44,359 nt of DNA, taken from the NCBI GenBank assembly GCA_902776545.1, contig CACYQO010000025.1, positions 1 to 44,359 of the forward strand, in the 5' to 3' direction. The stretch is from an uncultured Prevotellaceae bacterium (GTDB taxonomy: Bacteria; Bacteroidota; Bacteroidia; Bacteroidales; Bacteroidaceae). A program made the translations under genes and the position numbers. Positions 22,361-29,819 of the stretch are shown one piece after another (position 1 is the stretch's first letter; every line of letters begins with the position of its first letter). The notes below the pieces were generated by a model. It was not told the origin of the DNA. It saw only the letters and a program-made list of their open reading frames with translations, and did not search any database.

Positions 22361-23592
22361 GTTATTCTCTGATAACATTTTTGGTGTTCTTCGTGGCGAT
22401 GACCGTCTCGACCTTGGTGTACCCAGCGGTGCTGAGGTATGCCAAACAGCATAACATCGTGGACAACCCGAACGCGAGAAAACTGCAACGTGTGCCAGTG
22501 CCCGTGTTAGGAGGCGTTGTGGTTTACACAGGCATATTGGCGGGAAGCCTCGTGCTGTTTTTGTTTATGAAGGAGCTCCTGTTGCTGTGGGGATTGTTGG
22601 GCATGACGGTGATGCTGATCATCGGTATCGTCGATGATAAGAAGAATCTGTCTACCTCTCTGAGGTTCATCGTTGAGATCCTGATGGTGGGTGGCTTTAT
22701 CGCCATGACCGGGGTGTATCTGGATGATTTCCACGGACTGTGGGGCATTGATCGGCTGACACCTTGGGTTGGCATCGGGCTCTCCATATTTGCTGGTGTA
22801 GGTGTAATTAACGCGGTGAACCTGATCGATGGTGTGGACGGCTATTCGTCGGGGTATATTATGTTGGCGTGCAGCTGTTTCGCCCTGACGTTCCACTCTG
22901 TGTGGAGTCCGACGATGGTGTGTATGGCCGTCATCGTTGTGGGGTCTCTGCTACCGTTTTTCATGCACAACGTGTTTGGTCTGCGCTCCAAGATGTTCAT
23001 CGGCGACGGGGGGACTCTCATGCTTGGCATGCTGATGGTGATGTTCCTCTTTTTCGCCATCTCTTCAAAGACGAATTGCAACCAGTTGGAGGATCGGAAT
23101 ATGGGTTTAGCAGCCCTGTGTATCGCAGTGTTCAGCATCCCGGTCTTTGACACGCTGAGGGTGATGCTGATGAGAATATTGAGGGGCAAGTCGCCTTTCC
23201 GACCGGACAAGACGCACCTGCACCATCTTTATATCGACATGGGATTCTCGCATCTGGGGGCTGCACTGAGCATCCTGATAGTGAATTTTACCATTGTGTG
23301 CTTGTGGCTGACGTCATGGCTTTTGGGTGCCTCTGTCAACCTGCAGACACATATTGTCTTGGCACTGGGTGTCCTTGCGACATTTGTGTTCTACAAGGTG
23401 ATGAAGGCTCAGCAGAACAGCGGTCCCCTCGACGAGGATGGCTATCCTCAGGGTACAGAGCTTTGGCACAGATTCTGCCATCTCGGTGAAATGAGTCATC
23501 GTGAGAAAGCTCGTGTCTGGCGCCTGCTGCGATGGCTGATGGACAGTCGCTTCATCTCCCATTTCTTTGTTTCACTCTTCCATCGTAAATAA
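22357..23592 (+). CDS. WecA/MraY-like polyprenyl-phosphate sugar-1-phosphate transferase
   Basis: The product has 411 residues and about eleven membrane helices. The family signatures are all present: VPVLGGVVVY, GIVDDKKNLS (catalytic DD), NAVNLIDGVDGYSSG, FIGDGGTLMLG and RPDKTHLHHLY (HxHH loop). The HLHH loop and NLIDGVDG favour WecA-type enzymes, which use UDP-N-acetylhexosamine and undecaprenyl phosphate to start O-antigen or capsule synthesis, over MraY. The start MSYSLITF at 22357 overlaps the previous stop. The frame from 22324 lies inside the upstream gene. dxr follows after one base. Confidence 0.88.
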   Translation: MSYSLITFLVFFVAMTVSTLVYPAVLRYAKQHNIVDNPNARKLQRVPVPVLGGVVVYTGILAGSLVLFLFMKELLLLWGLLGMTVMLIIGIVDDKKNLSTSLRFIVEILMVGGFIAMTGVYLDDFHGLWGIDRLTPWVGIGLSIFAGVGVINAVNLIDGVDGYSSGYIMLACSCFALTFHSVWSPTMVCMAVIVVGSLLPFFMHNVFGLRSKMFIGDGGTLMLGMLMVMFLFFAISSKTNCNQLEDRNMGLAALCIAVFSIPVFDTLRVMLMRILRGKSPFRPDKTHLHHLYIDMGFSHLGAALSILIVNFTIVCLWLTSWLLGASVNLQTHIVLALGVLATFVFYKVMKAQQNSGPLDEDGYPQGTELWHRFCHLGEMSHREKARVWRLLRWLMDSRFISHFFVSLFHRK

Positions 23593-23593
23593 T

Positions 23594-24754
23594 ATGAAGA
23601 AACAAATAGCTATTCTTGGATCTACAGGGTCGATAGGAACACAGGCCCTGGAGGTTATTAAGGAACACGCAGACCTGTATGAGGTCTATTGTCTAACAGC
23701 AAACAACAAGGTGGAACTGCTGGCTGAGCAGGCCCATCAGTTTAAACCGGCTGCCGTCGTGATAGCCAATGAACAGCGCTATGACGAGCTGAAGCAGCTG
23801 ATGAGTGATATGCCTGAGGTAAAGGTATATGCTGGTGCGAAGGCCCTCGACGAGATCGTTGAGGCCGGACCGATCAATATGGTGCTGACTGCCATGGTGG
23901 GCTTTGCTGGACTCTCCCCCACGATCCACGCCATCAAGGCGCGTAAGACCATCTGCTTGGCCAATAAGGAGACACTCGTCGTGGCTGGACAACTGATTTG
24001 CGACCTCGCCATCGCCTACCACGCCCAGATACTGCCTGTGGACAGTGAGCACTCGGCCATTTTCCAAAGTCTCGTTGGCGAAGACCATAACCGCATCGAG
24101 AAGATTCTGTTGACGGCTTCTGGCGGTCCCTTCCGTCTGAAGACGATGGAGGAGATTGCCTATGTGACGAAAGCAGACGCTCTGAAACACCCGACGTGGA
24201 ACATGGGCGCGAAGATTACAATCGACTCGGCATCGATGATGAACAAAGGCTTCGAGGTGATTGAGGCGAAGTGGCTCTTCGGGGTGGAGGCCAGTCAGAT
24301 ACAGGTGTTGGTGCATCCGCAGAGTGTGGTTCACAGTGCCGTGCAATTTGAGGACGGCAGCGTGAAGGCCCAGTTAGGTGTGCCCGACATGCGCCTGCCC
24401 ATCCAATACGCCTTCTCGTATCCGAAGCGCCTGACACTCTCAGGGGAAAGACTGAACCTGTTCAACCATCCGCTGGAGTTTTTCGAACCCGACCTGGACA
24501 AGTTCCGTTGTCTGGCGCTGGCCTTTGAGGCGATAGAACGTGGCGGCAACGTACCGTGTATCCTCAACGCTGCCAACGAGATTGTGAACCGGGGATTCCT
24601 TGAGGACAAGTGCGGGTTCCTCCAGATGGCAGACATTATTGCTGAGACCATCGAGCGCACGACCATCATTACTAATCCGTCGTACGACGACCTCATCCGT
24701 ACAGACCATGAGGCCCGTCGCATCGCTACAGAATTAATGAAACCAAAATCATAA
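23594..24754 (+). CDS. dxr: 1-deoxy-D-xylulose 5-phosphate reductoisomerase
   Basis: The 386-residue product (usual length) starts MKKQIAILGSTGSIGTQALE with the NADPH-binding GSTGSIG, and has ANKETLVVAG, the metal/substrate motif PVDSEHSAIFQ, TASGGPFR, the loop KHPTWNMG and ITIDSASMMNKGFEVIEA. It makes MEP from DXP in isoprenoid synthesis, in the cytoplasm. The pathway supplies undecaprenyl phosphate, the acceptor for the WecA-like enzyme just upstream. dxr and rseP overlap by one base (TAATG). Confidence 0.97.
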   Translation: MKKQIAILGSTGSIGTQALEVIKEHADLYEVYCLTANNKVELLAEQAHQFKPAAVVIANEQRYDELKQLMSDMPEVKVYAGAKALDEIVEAGPINMVLTAMVGFAGLSPTIHAIKARKTICLANKETLVVAGQLICDLAIAYHAQILPVDSEHSAIFQSLVGEDHNRIEKILLTASGGPFRLKTMEEIAYVTKADALKHPTWNMGAKITIDSASMMNKGFEVIEAKWLFGVEASQIQVLVHPQSVVHSAVQFEDGSVKAQLGVPDMRLPIQYAFSYPKRLTLSGERLNLFNHPLEFFEPDLDKFRCLALAFEAIERGGNVPCILNAANEIVNRGFLEDKCGFLQMADIIAETIERTTIITNPSYDDLIRTDHEARRIATELMKPKS

Positions 24755-26178
24755 TGGAAATATTTCTGATAAGACTGTTACAATTCATGCTGGCCATTGG
24801 CCTGCTGGTACTGCTGCACGAGGGCGGACACTTCTTCTTCGCCAAACTGTTCGGTGTACGCGTAGATAAATTCTACCTGTTCTTCGACCCTTCCATCTGG
24901 AAGTGGGACGGCAGCCTGTTTAAGTTCAGGCCTAAGGGCAGCGACACGCAGTATGGCGTGGGCTGGTTGCCTCTTGGCGGTTATTGTAAGATTGCCGGTA
25001 TGATCGACGAGAGCTTCGATACCGAACAGATGAAACAACCCGAACAGCCGTGGGAATTCCGCGCCAAGCCCGCTTGGCAGCGACTGTTGATCATGATCGG
25101 CGGTGTGCTGGTGAATTTCCTCCTGGCGCTCTTTATCTATTCGATGATCCTCTTCCACTGGGGCGACACGTATATCCCTGTGAAGAACATGACGTTGGGT
25201 ATGAAGTTCAACACCGAGGCGAAGGCCTTAGGTTTTGAGGATGGAGATATCCTGATAGGCACGGATAAGGGCGAGTTTAAGGATTTCTCAGCCGACCTCT
25301 ATCGTGACCTCAGCGAGGCGTACAGTGTGAACCTGATCCGCGATGGCAAGAAGATGTCGTTGAAACTCCCCGGCAACCTGAACCTGTTGGGTATGCTGAA
25401 GGCAGAACCTTCGTTCGTTCGTCCGTTGATCCCTGCGGAGGTAGACAGTGTGATGGCAGACAGTCCTGCTGCATCCATCGGTCTGCAGAAGGGTGACAAG
25501 ATCGTGGCCATCAATGACAAGGCCATTGACAGCTATAATGAGTTTACAGACCAGCTTGGTATCCTCGAGGATATGATGACTGCTGCTAAGACCAAGACGG
25601 ATAGCCTGAAGGTGAGGACAGCCACGATTGTGGTTTCGAGGAATGAGGAAGGAGGAACGAAGAATGAGAATACTTCAGCGGCAGAAAAAAAGGACACATT
25701 CTCTGTAGTATTAACCCCGGAGCTGAAACTCGGGTTTTATGTGAAGAGCCTGGCTGGACTATATGAGCCATACACCCATGAGTATAGCTTCTTTGAGAGT
25801 ATTCCTGCCGGTATCAAATACGGCTGGAACGTGCTGGCCGGCTATGTGGGTGACATGAAGTACGTGTTCACAGCTGACGGTGCAAAGTCGTTAGGTGGCT
25901 TTGGTGCCATCGGTAGCCTATTCCCCCCGATGTGGGACTGGTATCTCTTTTGGAAGATGACCGCCTTCCTGTCGATCATCCTTGCCTTCATGAATATCCT
26001 GCCCATCCCGGCTCTCGACGGTGGACATGTGCTGTTCCTGGTGTATGAGATGATCACGCGCCGCAAGCCCTCCGAGACCTTTATGATCCGGGCAGAATAT
26101 GTGGGCTTTGGCATCCTCATTCTACTGATGGTGGTGGCGAACCTTAATGACATCCTGCGCTGGCTGGGCTATATGTAG
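24754..26178 (+). CDS. rseP: RIP metalloprotease RseP (site-2 protease)
   Basis: The 474-residue membrane protease has the zinc motif HEGGH in the first helix (LLVLLHEGGHFFFAKLFG), PDZ-like regions in the middle (one clear at SPAASIGLQKGDKIVAIND) and the C-terminal NILPIPALDGGH that completes the zinc site. S2P enzymes cut anti-sigma factors or signal-peptide remnants inside the membrane. A run of five 7-bp units (25637-25671) puts SRNEEGGTKNEN into the loop after the PDZ region. The gene ends in a 10-base tail-to-tail overlap with comEC, and its terminator lies within comEC. Confidence 0.95.
   Translation: MEIFLIRLLQFMLAIGLLVLLHEGGHFFFAKLFGVRVDKFYLFFDPSIWKWDGSLFKFRPKGSDTQYGVGWLPLGGYCKIAGMIDESFDTEQMKQPEQPWEFRAKPAWQRLLIMIGGVLVNFLLALFIYSMILFHWGDTYIPVKNMTLGMKFNTEAKALGFEDGDILIGTDKGEFKDFSADLYRDLSEAYSVNLIRDGKKMSLKLPGNLNLLGMLKAEPSFVRPLIPAEVDSVMADSPAASIGLQKGDKIVAINDKAIDSYNEFTDQLGILEDMMTAAKTKTDSLKVRTATIVVSRNEEGGTKNENTSAAEKKDTFSVVLTPELKLGFYVKSLAGLYEPYTHEYSFFESIPAGIKYGWNVLAGYVGDMKYVFTADGAKSLGGFGAIGSLFPPMWDWYLFWKMTAFLSIILAFMNILPIPALDGGHVLFLVYEMITRRKPSETFMIRAEYVGFGILILLMVVANLNDILRWLGYM
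25637..25671 (+). repeat. 7-bp tandem repeat inside rseP
   Basis: CGAGGAA/TGAGGAA/GGAGGAA/CGAAGAA/TGAGAAT, five units in frame, coding SRNEEGGTKNEN. Confidence 0.85.
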
Positions 26179-27680
26179 TTCCGTTTTCTCTGGGAGCACC
26201 AGAACGCCAACAGATAACAAGCCACGATGACCACATATGTCATCGTGGCTTGTAGTTTTGTGGGGTACAGTCCGTCGATACTCGCCCCGGGAATGGACGC
26301 GATGGTGGCGAGCAGGGTGTTCAGGGCTGCCACTATATATAATAATAGGTACGCGAGGGAAGGGAAGAGGAACACCACAGGTGACAGCCATAGGATGAAG
26401 ATTGCAGCGGGGATGACGATGAAGTTCGTCAGCAGGAAATAGACTGGCAGACGTCCGAAGTAATAGGCGACCAAGGGCGCGACACCTATCTGGGCGGCAC
26501 ACGACACTGCCAACATCCCCCAGAGCCATTTGATAACACGATGCGTCATCAGAAAACCCACAGGGAACAGACGTTCAGACAATGGCACAATAAGAAGGAT
26601 GGCGAATACGGACAGGTAAGACATCTGGAAACCAATGTCGAAGAGTGACAGTGGACTCACAATCAGCACCAACAAGGCTGTGAAGGCCAGGGTGTTGACA
26701 GACATCTTGTCGCGATGAACCAATGATAACAGGGCATAGACTGTGAGCATAGTGGCAGAGCGGACGACACTCACGGGCATGCCAACTATGAATACGAAGG
26801 CCCAGATGGAGGTAAGGGTGAAAAGGTGAGAAAGTGGAAAGGTGAAAAACTTTTTGCCGCCGAAGAGGAGGGTCAGGAGCATGAAGATGATGCTGAGGTG
26901 TAGACCACTTAGGGCCAGGATATGTGAGGCGCCTGTGATGGCATAGATGTCCCGGAGTTCCTGAGTTAGGGCGGATTTGTCGCCTAAGGTCATCGCAGCC
27001 ACAACAGCGTAAGCTTCGGACTCTTGGCCTCCGAGACGTTGAAGAAGCTGACTGCGGAGTTTCAGGAAATAGAGTCGGGTGCGGTCCAGTCGTGAGAGGT
27101 TGCGCAGCGAGATTTGTGCCTTCTGCCATTTCCAACTCGATACAAACGTCTGGCCAGTAAAGCCATGTACCTCCAGATAGCGACGATAGTCGAAGGTTCC
27201 CTTACGCCATTCATTATTGGGCATGATGCGAGACTGGATTCTCAGTCCGTCGCCAATCCTCAAGTCTCGACTCCTTTCTCCTTTCCTCCTTACTCCTTCC
27301 CTCCTTCTCTCCTTATAAAAATAGCACTTCAGTTTCTGTCCTGTTTTTGTCAGCAGGATATCCACAGCCATGGTCTTGGGCTTTTCCACTGGGTCTGTCA
27401 GGACGACAGCCTCGTAGACGACTTCCTCTTCCGGCCATGACGCGCGCAACTTCGTTTCTTGCCTTTGCACCAGCAGCCAACCCAATAGTATGAAACAGAC
27501 TGCAATAGCGCCTGACTGCAAGACTGCATATCGCCACAACAGAAGTGTTCCCACTACCATTACTACTAAAACGGGCCACAGCCAACTGACAGTGCCCACA
27601 CTGTCACCCACTACAATCCCTGCCATTAGACAAATGACCAGACGTAATAATGGAGCCTCTCCAAACGGTTTGTTCTTCAT
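26169..27680 (-). CDS. ComEC/Rec2 family membrane protein lacking the metallo-beta-lactamase domain
   Basis: Starting at MKNKPFGEAPLLRLVICLMA, the product has 503 residues: an N-terminal two-helix/OB-like part and the multi-helix Competence domain (GDKSALTQELRDIYAITGAS, HILALSGLHLSII). ComEC is the inner-membrane channel for DNA uptake. The usual C-terminal metallo-beta-lactamase domain is absent here, the protein ending shortly after the last helices with WCSQRKRNYI. Two repeat-derived loops are present: one charged (YKERRREGVRRKGERS) and one hydrophobic (FTFPLSHLFTLTS). The frame to 27740 runs through the promoter and is rejected. It is divergent from terC across a perfect palindrome. Confidence 0.85.
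   Translation of the reverse strand: MKNKPFGEAPLLRLVICLMAGIVVGDSVGTVSWLWPVLVVMVVGTLLLWRYAVLQSGAIAVCFILLGWLLVQRQETKLRASWPEEEVVYEAVVLTDPVEKPKTMAVDILLTKTGQKLKCYFYKERRREGVRRKGERSRDLRIGDGLRIQSRIMPNNEWRKGTFDYRRYLEVHGFTGQTFVSSWKWQKAQISLRNLSRLDRTRLYFLKLRSQLLQRLGGQESEAYAVVAAMTLGDKSALTQELRDIYAITGASHILALSGLHLSIIFMLLTLLFGGKKFFTFPLSHLFTLTSIWAFVFIVGMPVSVVRSATMLTVYALLSLVHRDKMSVNTLAFTALLVLIVSPLSLFDIGFQMSYLSVFAILLIVPLSERLFPVGFLMTHRVIKWLWGMLAVSCAAQIGVAPLVAYYFGRLPVYFLLTNFIVIPAAIFILWLSPVVFLFPSLAYLLLYIVAALNTLLATIASIPGASIDGLYPTKLQATMTYVVIVACYLLAFWCSQRKRNYI
26217..26253 (+). terminator. Terminator for the rseP operon, embedded in comEC
   Basis: A perfect 15-bp stem (ACAAGCCACGATGAC, 26217-26231, against 26239-26253) with a 7-base loop CACATAT, followed by AGTTTTG. 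It begins 38 bases after the rseP stop but lies within the comEC coding sequence, where it encodes part of the last helix. Confidence 0.6.
26814..26845 (-). repeat. 8-bp tandem repeat in comEC (hydrophobic reading)
   Basis: Plus strand AAGGGTGA/AAAGGTGA/GAAAGTGG/AAAGGTGA, four units of 8 bp. On the coding strand it reads FTFPLSHLFTL, next to a membrane helix. Confidence 0.75.
27270..27314 (-). repeat. 7/8-bp tandem repeat in comEC (charged reading)
   Basis: Plus strand ACTCCTT/TCTCCTT/TCCTCCTT/ACTCCTT/CCCTCCTT/CTCTCCTT: six units of 7 or 8 bp coding KERRREGVRRKGERS in the soluble N-terminal part. Confidence 0.75.
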
Positions 27681-27700
27681 ATCACTTAATGTTAACGGTG

Positions 27701-27758
27701 CAAAGGTACGAATTTCTTTTGAATTAACCGCATAATTCAAAAGAAATTCGTACCTTTG
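27701..27758. promoter_or_regulatory. Perfectly palindromic divergent promoter of comEC and terC
   Basis: Bases 27701-27726 and 27733-27758 are perfect reverse complements (26 bp) around the 6-base centre ACCGCA. Each outer end is a TACCTTTG -7 box, one for terC (27751-27758, 8 bases before its ATG) and one for comEC (27701-27708, minus strand, 20 bases before its ATG). Confidence 0.75.
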
Positions 27759-27766
27759 TACGCGAA

Positions 27767-28729
27767 ATGGAAAGTATGGTGATGCCCTTGTGGGCGTGGA
27801 TATTGTTTTATGTGCTGGTTGTCGTAATGCTTTATGTCGACCTGAAGTCGTTTGGGCGGAAAGGTCAGCATGAGGTGAGCATCCGCGAAGCCTTGACGAT
27901 GACAGTGGTCTGGGTCACTGTGTCGCTGGTGTTTTGTGCAGGTATCTGGTTCTTTTATCCCGTTGCCCCTCAAGAGAAGGCAATGGAGTTCTTTGCGGGT
28001 TATTTGATCGAGAAGTCGCTCTCGATGGATAACCTCTTCGTGTTCTTGATGCTCTTCACATTCTTTGGCATTCCAAGGAAGTATCAGCACGAGGTGCTCT
28101 TCTGGGGCATCTTCGGGGCACTGGTGCTTAGGAGTGTCTTTATCTTCGCCGGTGCTGCGATGGTGCAAAGGTTCGAGTGGATCCTCGCCATCTTCGGCAT
28201 CTTCCTCATCTATACGGGCATCAAGATGTTCGGACATAATGAGGATGAACAGGTGGACCCGTCGAAGAATATCTTCGTGAAGGTGTTCAAGCGGTTCTTC
28301 CCCGTCACCGGCCAGATGCATGAGGATCTTTTTTTTGTAAAAGGTGAAAAGGCGAATGGGGTAAAAGGTGATAGATGGCTGGCGACGCCGTTGTTCATTG
28401 CGCTGATTGTGATTGAGACAACTGACGTTGCGTTTGCTGTGGATTCCATCCCTGCCGTTTTCTCCGTGTCAAGGGATCCGTTTGTCGTGCTCACATCGAA
28501 TATCTTCGCCATCCTCGGCCTGAGGGCACTCTACTTCGCCCTGGCGGCCATCGCGAAATATTTCACCTATCTGAAATACGGCCTGGGCATCATCCTGAGT
28601 TTCGTGGGTGTGAAGATGCTCTTGGAGGTGTTTGCGGACATCAAGGTGTCCACGTCCCTCTCGCTGGCCTTTATCTTTGGCATACTTGTACTATCAATGG
28701 CATTATCATATGGGAAATTACACAAATGA
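27767..28729 (+). CDS. TerC/Alx family membrane protein
   Basis: The 320-residue product has about nine membrane helices and the family's acidic membrane motifs: YLIEKSLSMDNLFVFLMLF, and IVIETTDVAFAVDSIPAV near the second half. It is close to E. coli Alx and TerC, integral membrane proteins linked to manganese export, alkaline response or tellurite resistance. A 40-bp repeat of five 8-bp units (28336-28375) adds VKGEKANGVKGDRW to the central cytoplasmic loop. The start may be ATG 27767 or ATG 27776. The last 20 bases overlap the argE start. Confidence 0.88.
   Translation: MESMVMPLWAWILFYVLVVVMLYVDLKSFGRKGQHEVSIREALTMTVVWVTVSLVFCAGIWFFYPVAPQEKAMEFFAGYLIEKSLSMDNLFVFLMLFTFFGIPRKYQHEVLFWGIFGALVLRSVFIFAGAAMVQRFEWILAIFGIFLIYTGIKMFGHNEDEQVDPSKNIFVKVFKRFFPVTGQMHEDLFFVKGEKANGVKGDRWLATPLFIALIVIETTDVAFAVDSIPAVFSVSRDPFVVLTSNIFAILGLRALYFALAAIAKYFTYLKYGLGIILSFVGVKMLLEVFADIKVSTSLSLAFIFGILVLSMALSYGKLHK
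28336..28375 (+). repeat. 8-bp tandem repeat in the terC loop
   Basis: TGTAAAAG/GTGAAAAG/GCGAATGG/GGTAAAAG/GTGATAGA, five units of 8 bp in frame. The same GGTGAAAAG theme appears in the intergenic run at 43381-43436. Confidence 0.75.
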
Positions 28730-29768
28730 CGCAGTGGAACTGTTGATGGAGTTGATTGCGATTCCCTCTGTCAGCAGAAATGAGGACCAGGCAGCTGACA
28801 AACTCAGCGAGTACTTGGACCGTTGGAATCTGCCTCACGGACGAGAAGGCAATAACCTCTGGGTGGGCAGTCAGGACTGGGACAACAATCGCAAGACCGT
28901 GATGCTGAATGCGCATATCGACACCGTGAAGCCCACTGGCTCGTGGCAGCACGACCCCTTCAGGCCGATGCTCGACGGGGACAGAATCTATGGTCTGGGC
29001 TCCAACGACTGTGGCGGTGGTCTGGTGGCCACCCTTCAGGCTTATCGGATCCTGTTGAACCGCAATAGGAACTTCAACATCCTCTGGCTGGCATCTGCCG
29101 AGGAAGAAGTGTCAGGCGAAAACGGCCTGAGACGTGTGCTGCCCTTGATGCCACCCATCGACGTGGCGATTGTGGGAGAACCCACCGGCATGCAGCCTGC
29201 CACGGCAGAGAGAGGCCTGATGGTGATTGACGGCTATGCCCATGGGGTGAGTGGCCATGCTGCCAGAGAAGAGGGTGTAAATGCCATCTATGAGGCCTTG
29301 GATGATCTGGTGTGGCTGCGCGACTACCAATTCCGAAAGAAGAGTGAGTTGTTGGGAGCAACGAAGATGACGGTGACAGTCGTGGAGAGTGGCACCCAAC
29401 ATAATGTCATCCCTGATCTGCTGCATTTCGTGATAGATGTCAGAACTAATGAGTTCTACCAGAATGAATTCGTGTTTGAGTTCCTGAAGAAGAAGATGAT
29501 GAAGTGTGAGTTGCAGGCCCGCTCCTTCCATTTGCATTCGTCGTCCATAGCTGCAGATCATCCCTTGGTGAAGCGTTGTCTTGAAAGGGGCATGAGGCCA
29601 TTCGGTTCTCCCACGCTGAGTGACCAAGCGCTGATGCCCTGGTCATCACTGAAGTTGGGCCCTGGCGATTCTGCCAGATCCCATGCTGCAGATGAGTTTA
29701 TCACGATTGGGGAGATTGACGAGGCGATTAATACCTACGTAGGTTTATTAGAAGGACTTAATCTATAG
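28710..29768 (+). CDS. argE: M20 family N-acyl-ornithine deacetylase (ArgE-type)
   Basis: The 352-residue product begins MGNYTNDAVELLMELIAIPS and has the M20 dizinc site: LNAHIDTVKP (His and Asp), GSNDCGGG (bridging Asp), ASAEEEVSG (catalytic Glu-Glu) and GEPTGMQPA; FGSPTLSDQALMPW near the C-terminus matches Bacteroidetes ArgE as I recall. It releases ornithine in arginine synthesis. In Bacteroides the pathway runs through N-succinyl rather than N-acetyl intermediates, so the same may hold here. The start overlaps terC by 20 bases. No other arg genes are in the window. Confidence 0.85.
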   Translation: MGNYTNDAVELLMELIAIPSVSRNEDQAADKLSEYLDRWNLPHGREGNNLWVGSQDWDNNRKTVMLNAHIDTVKPTGSWQHDPFRPMLDGDRIYGLGSNDCGGGLVATLQAYRILLNRNRNFNILWLASAEEEVSGENGLRRVLPLMPPIDVAIVGEPTGMQPATAERGLMVIDGYAHGVSGHAAREEGVNAIYEALDDLVWLRDYQFRKKSELLGATKMTVTVVESGTQHNVIPDLLHFVIDVRTNEFYQNEFVFEFLKKKMMKCELQARSFHLHSSSIAADHPLVKRCLERGMRPFGSPTLSDQALMPWSSLKLGPGDSARSHAADEFITIGEIDEAINTYVGLLEGLNL

Positions 29769-29777
29769 CACTTGCTC

Positions 29778-29811
29778 AGACCCTCTCTGGCTCCCCCTAT
29801 TCAGAGGGAGA
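29778..29811 (-). repeat. Palindromic intergenic element, related to the insert in miaB
   Basis: TCAGACCCTCTCTGG followed by an imperfect stem CTCCCCCT-ATTC-AGAGGGAG (29792-29811). Its reverse complement aligns with miaB bases 21588-21621, sharing the TGA-TA loop and the GGTCTGA tail. Lying between convergent genes, it may also act as a terminator. Confidence 0.65.
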
Positions 29812-29819
29812 AATAGTTA

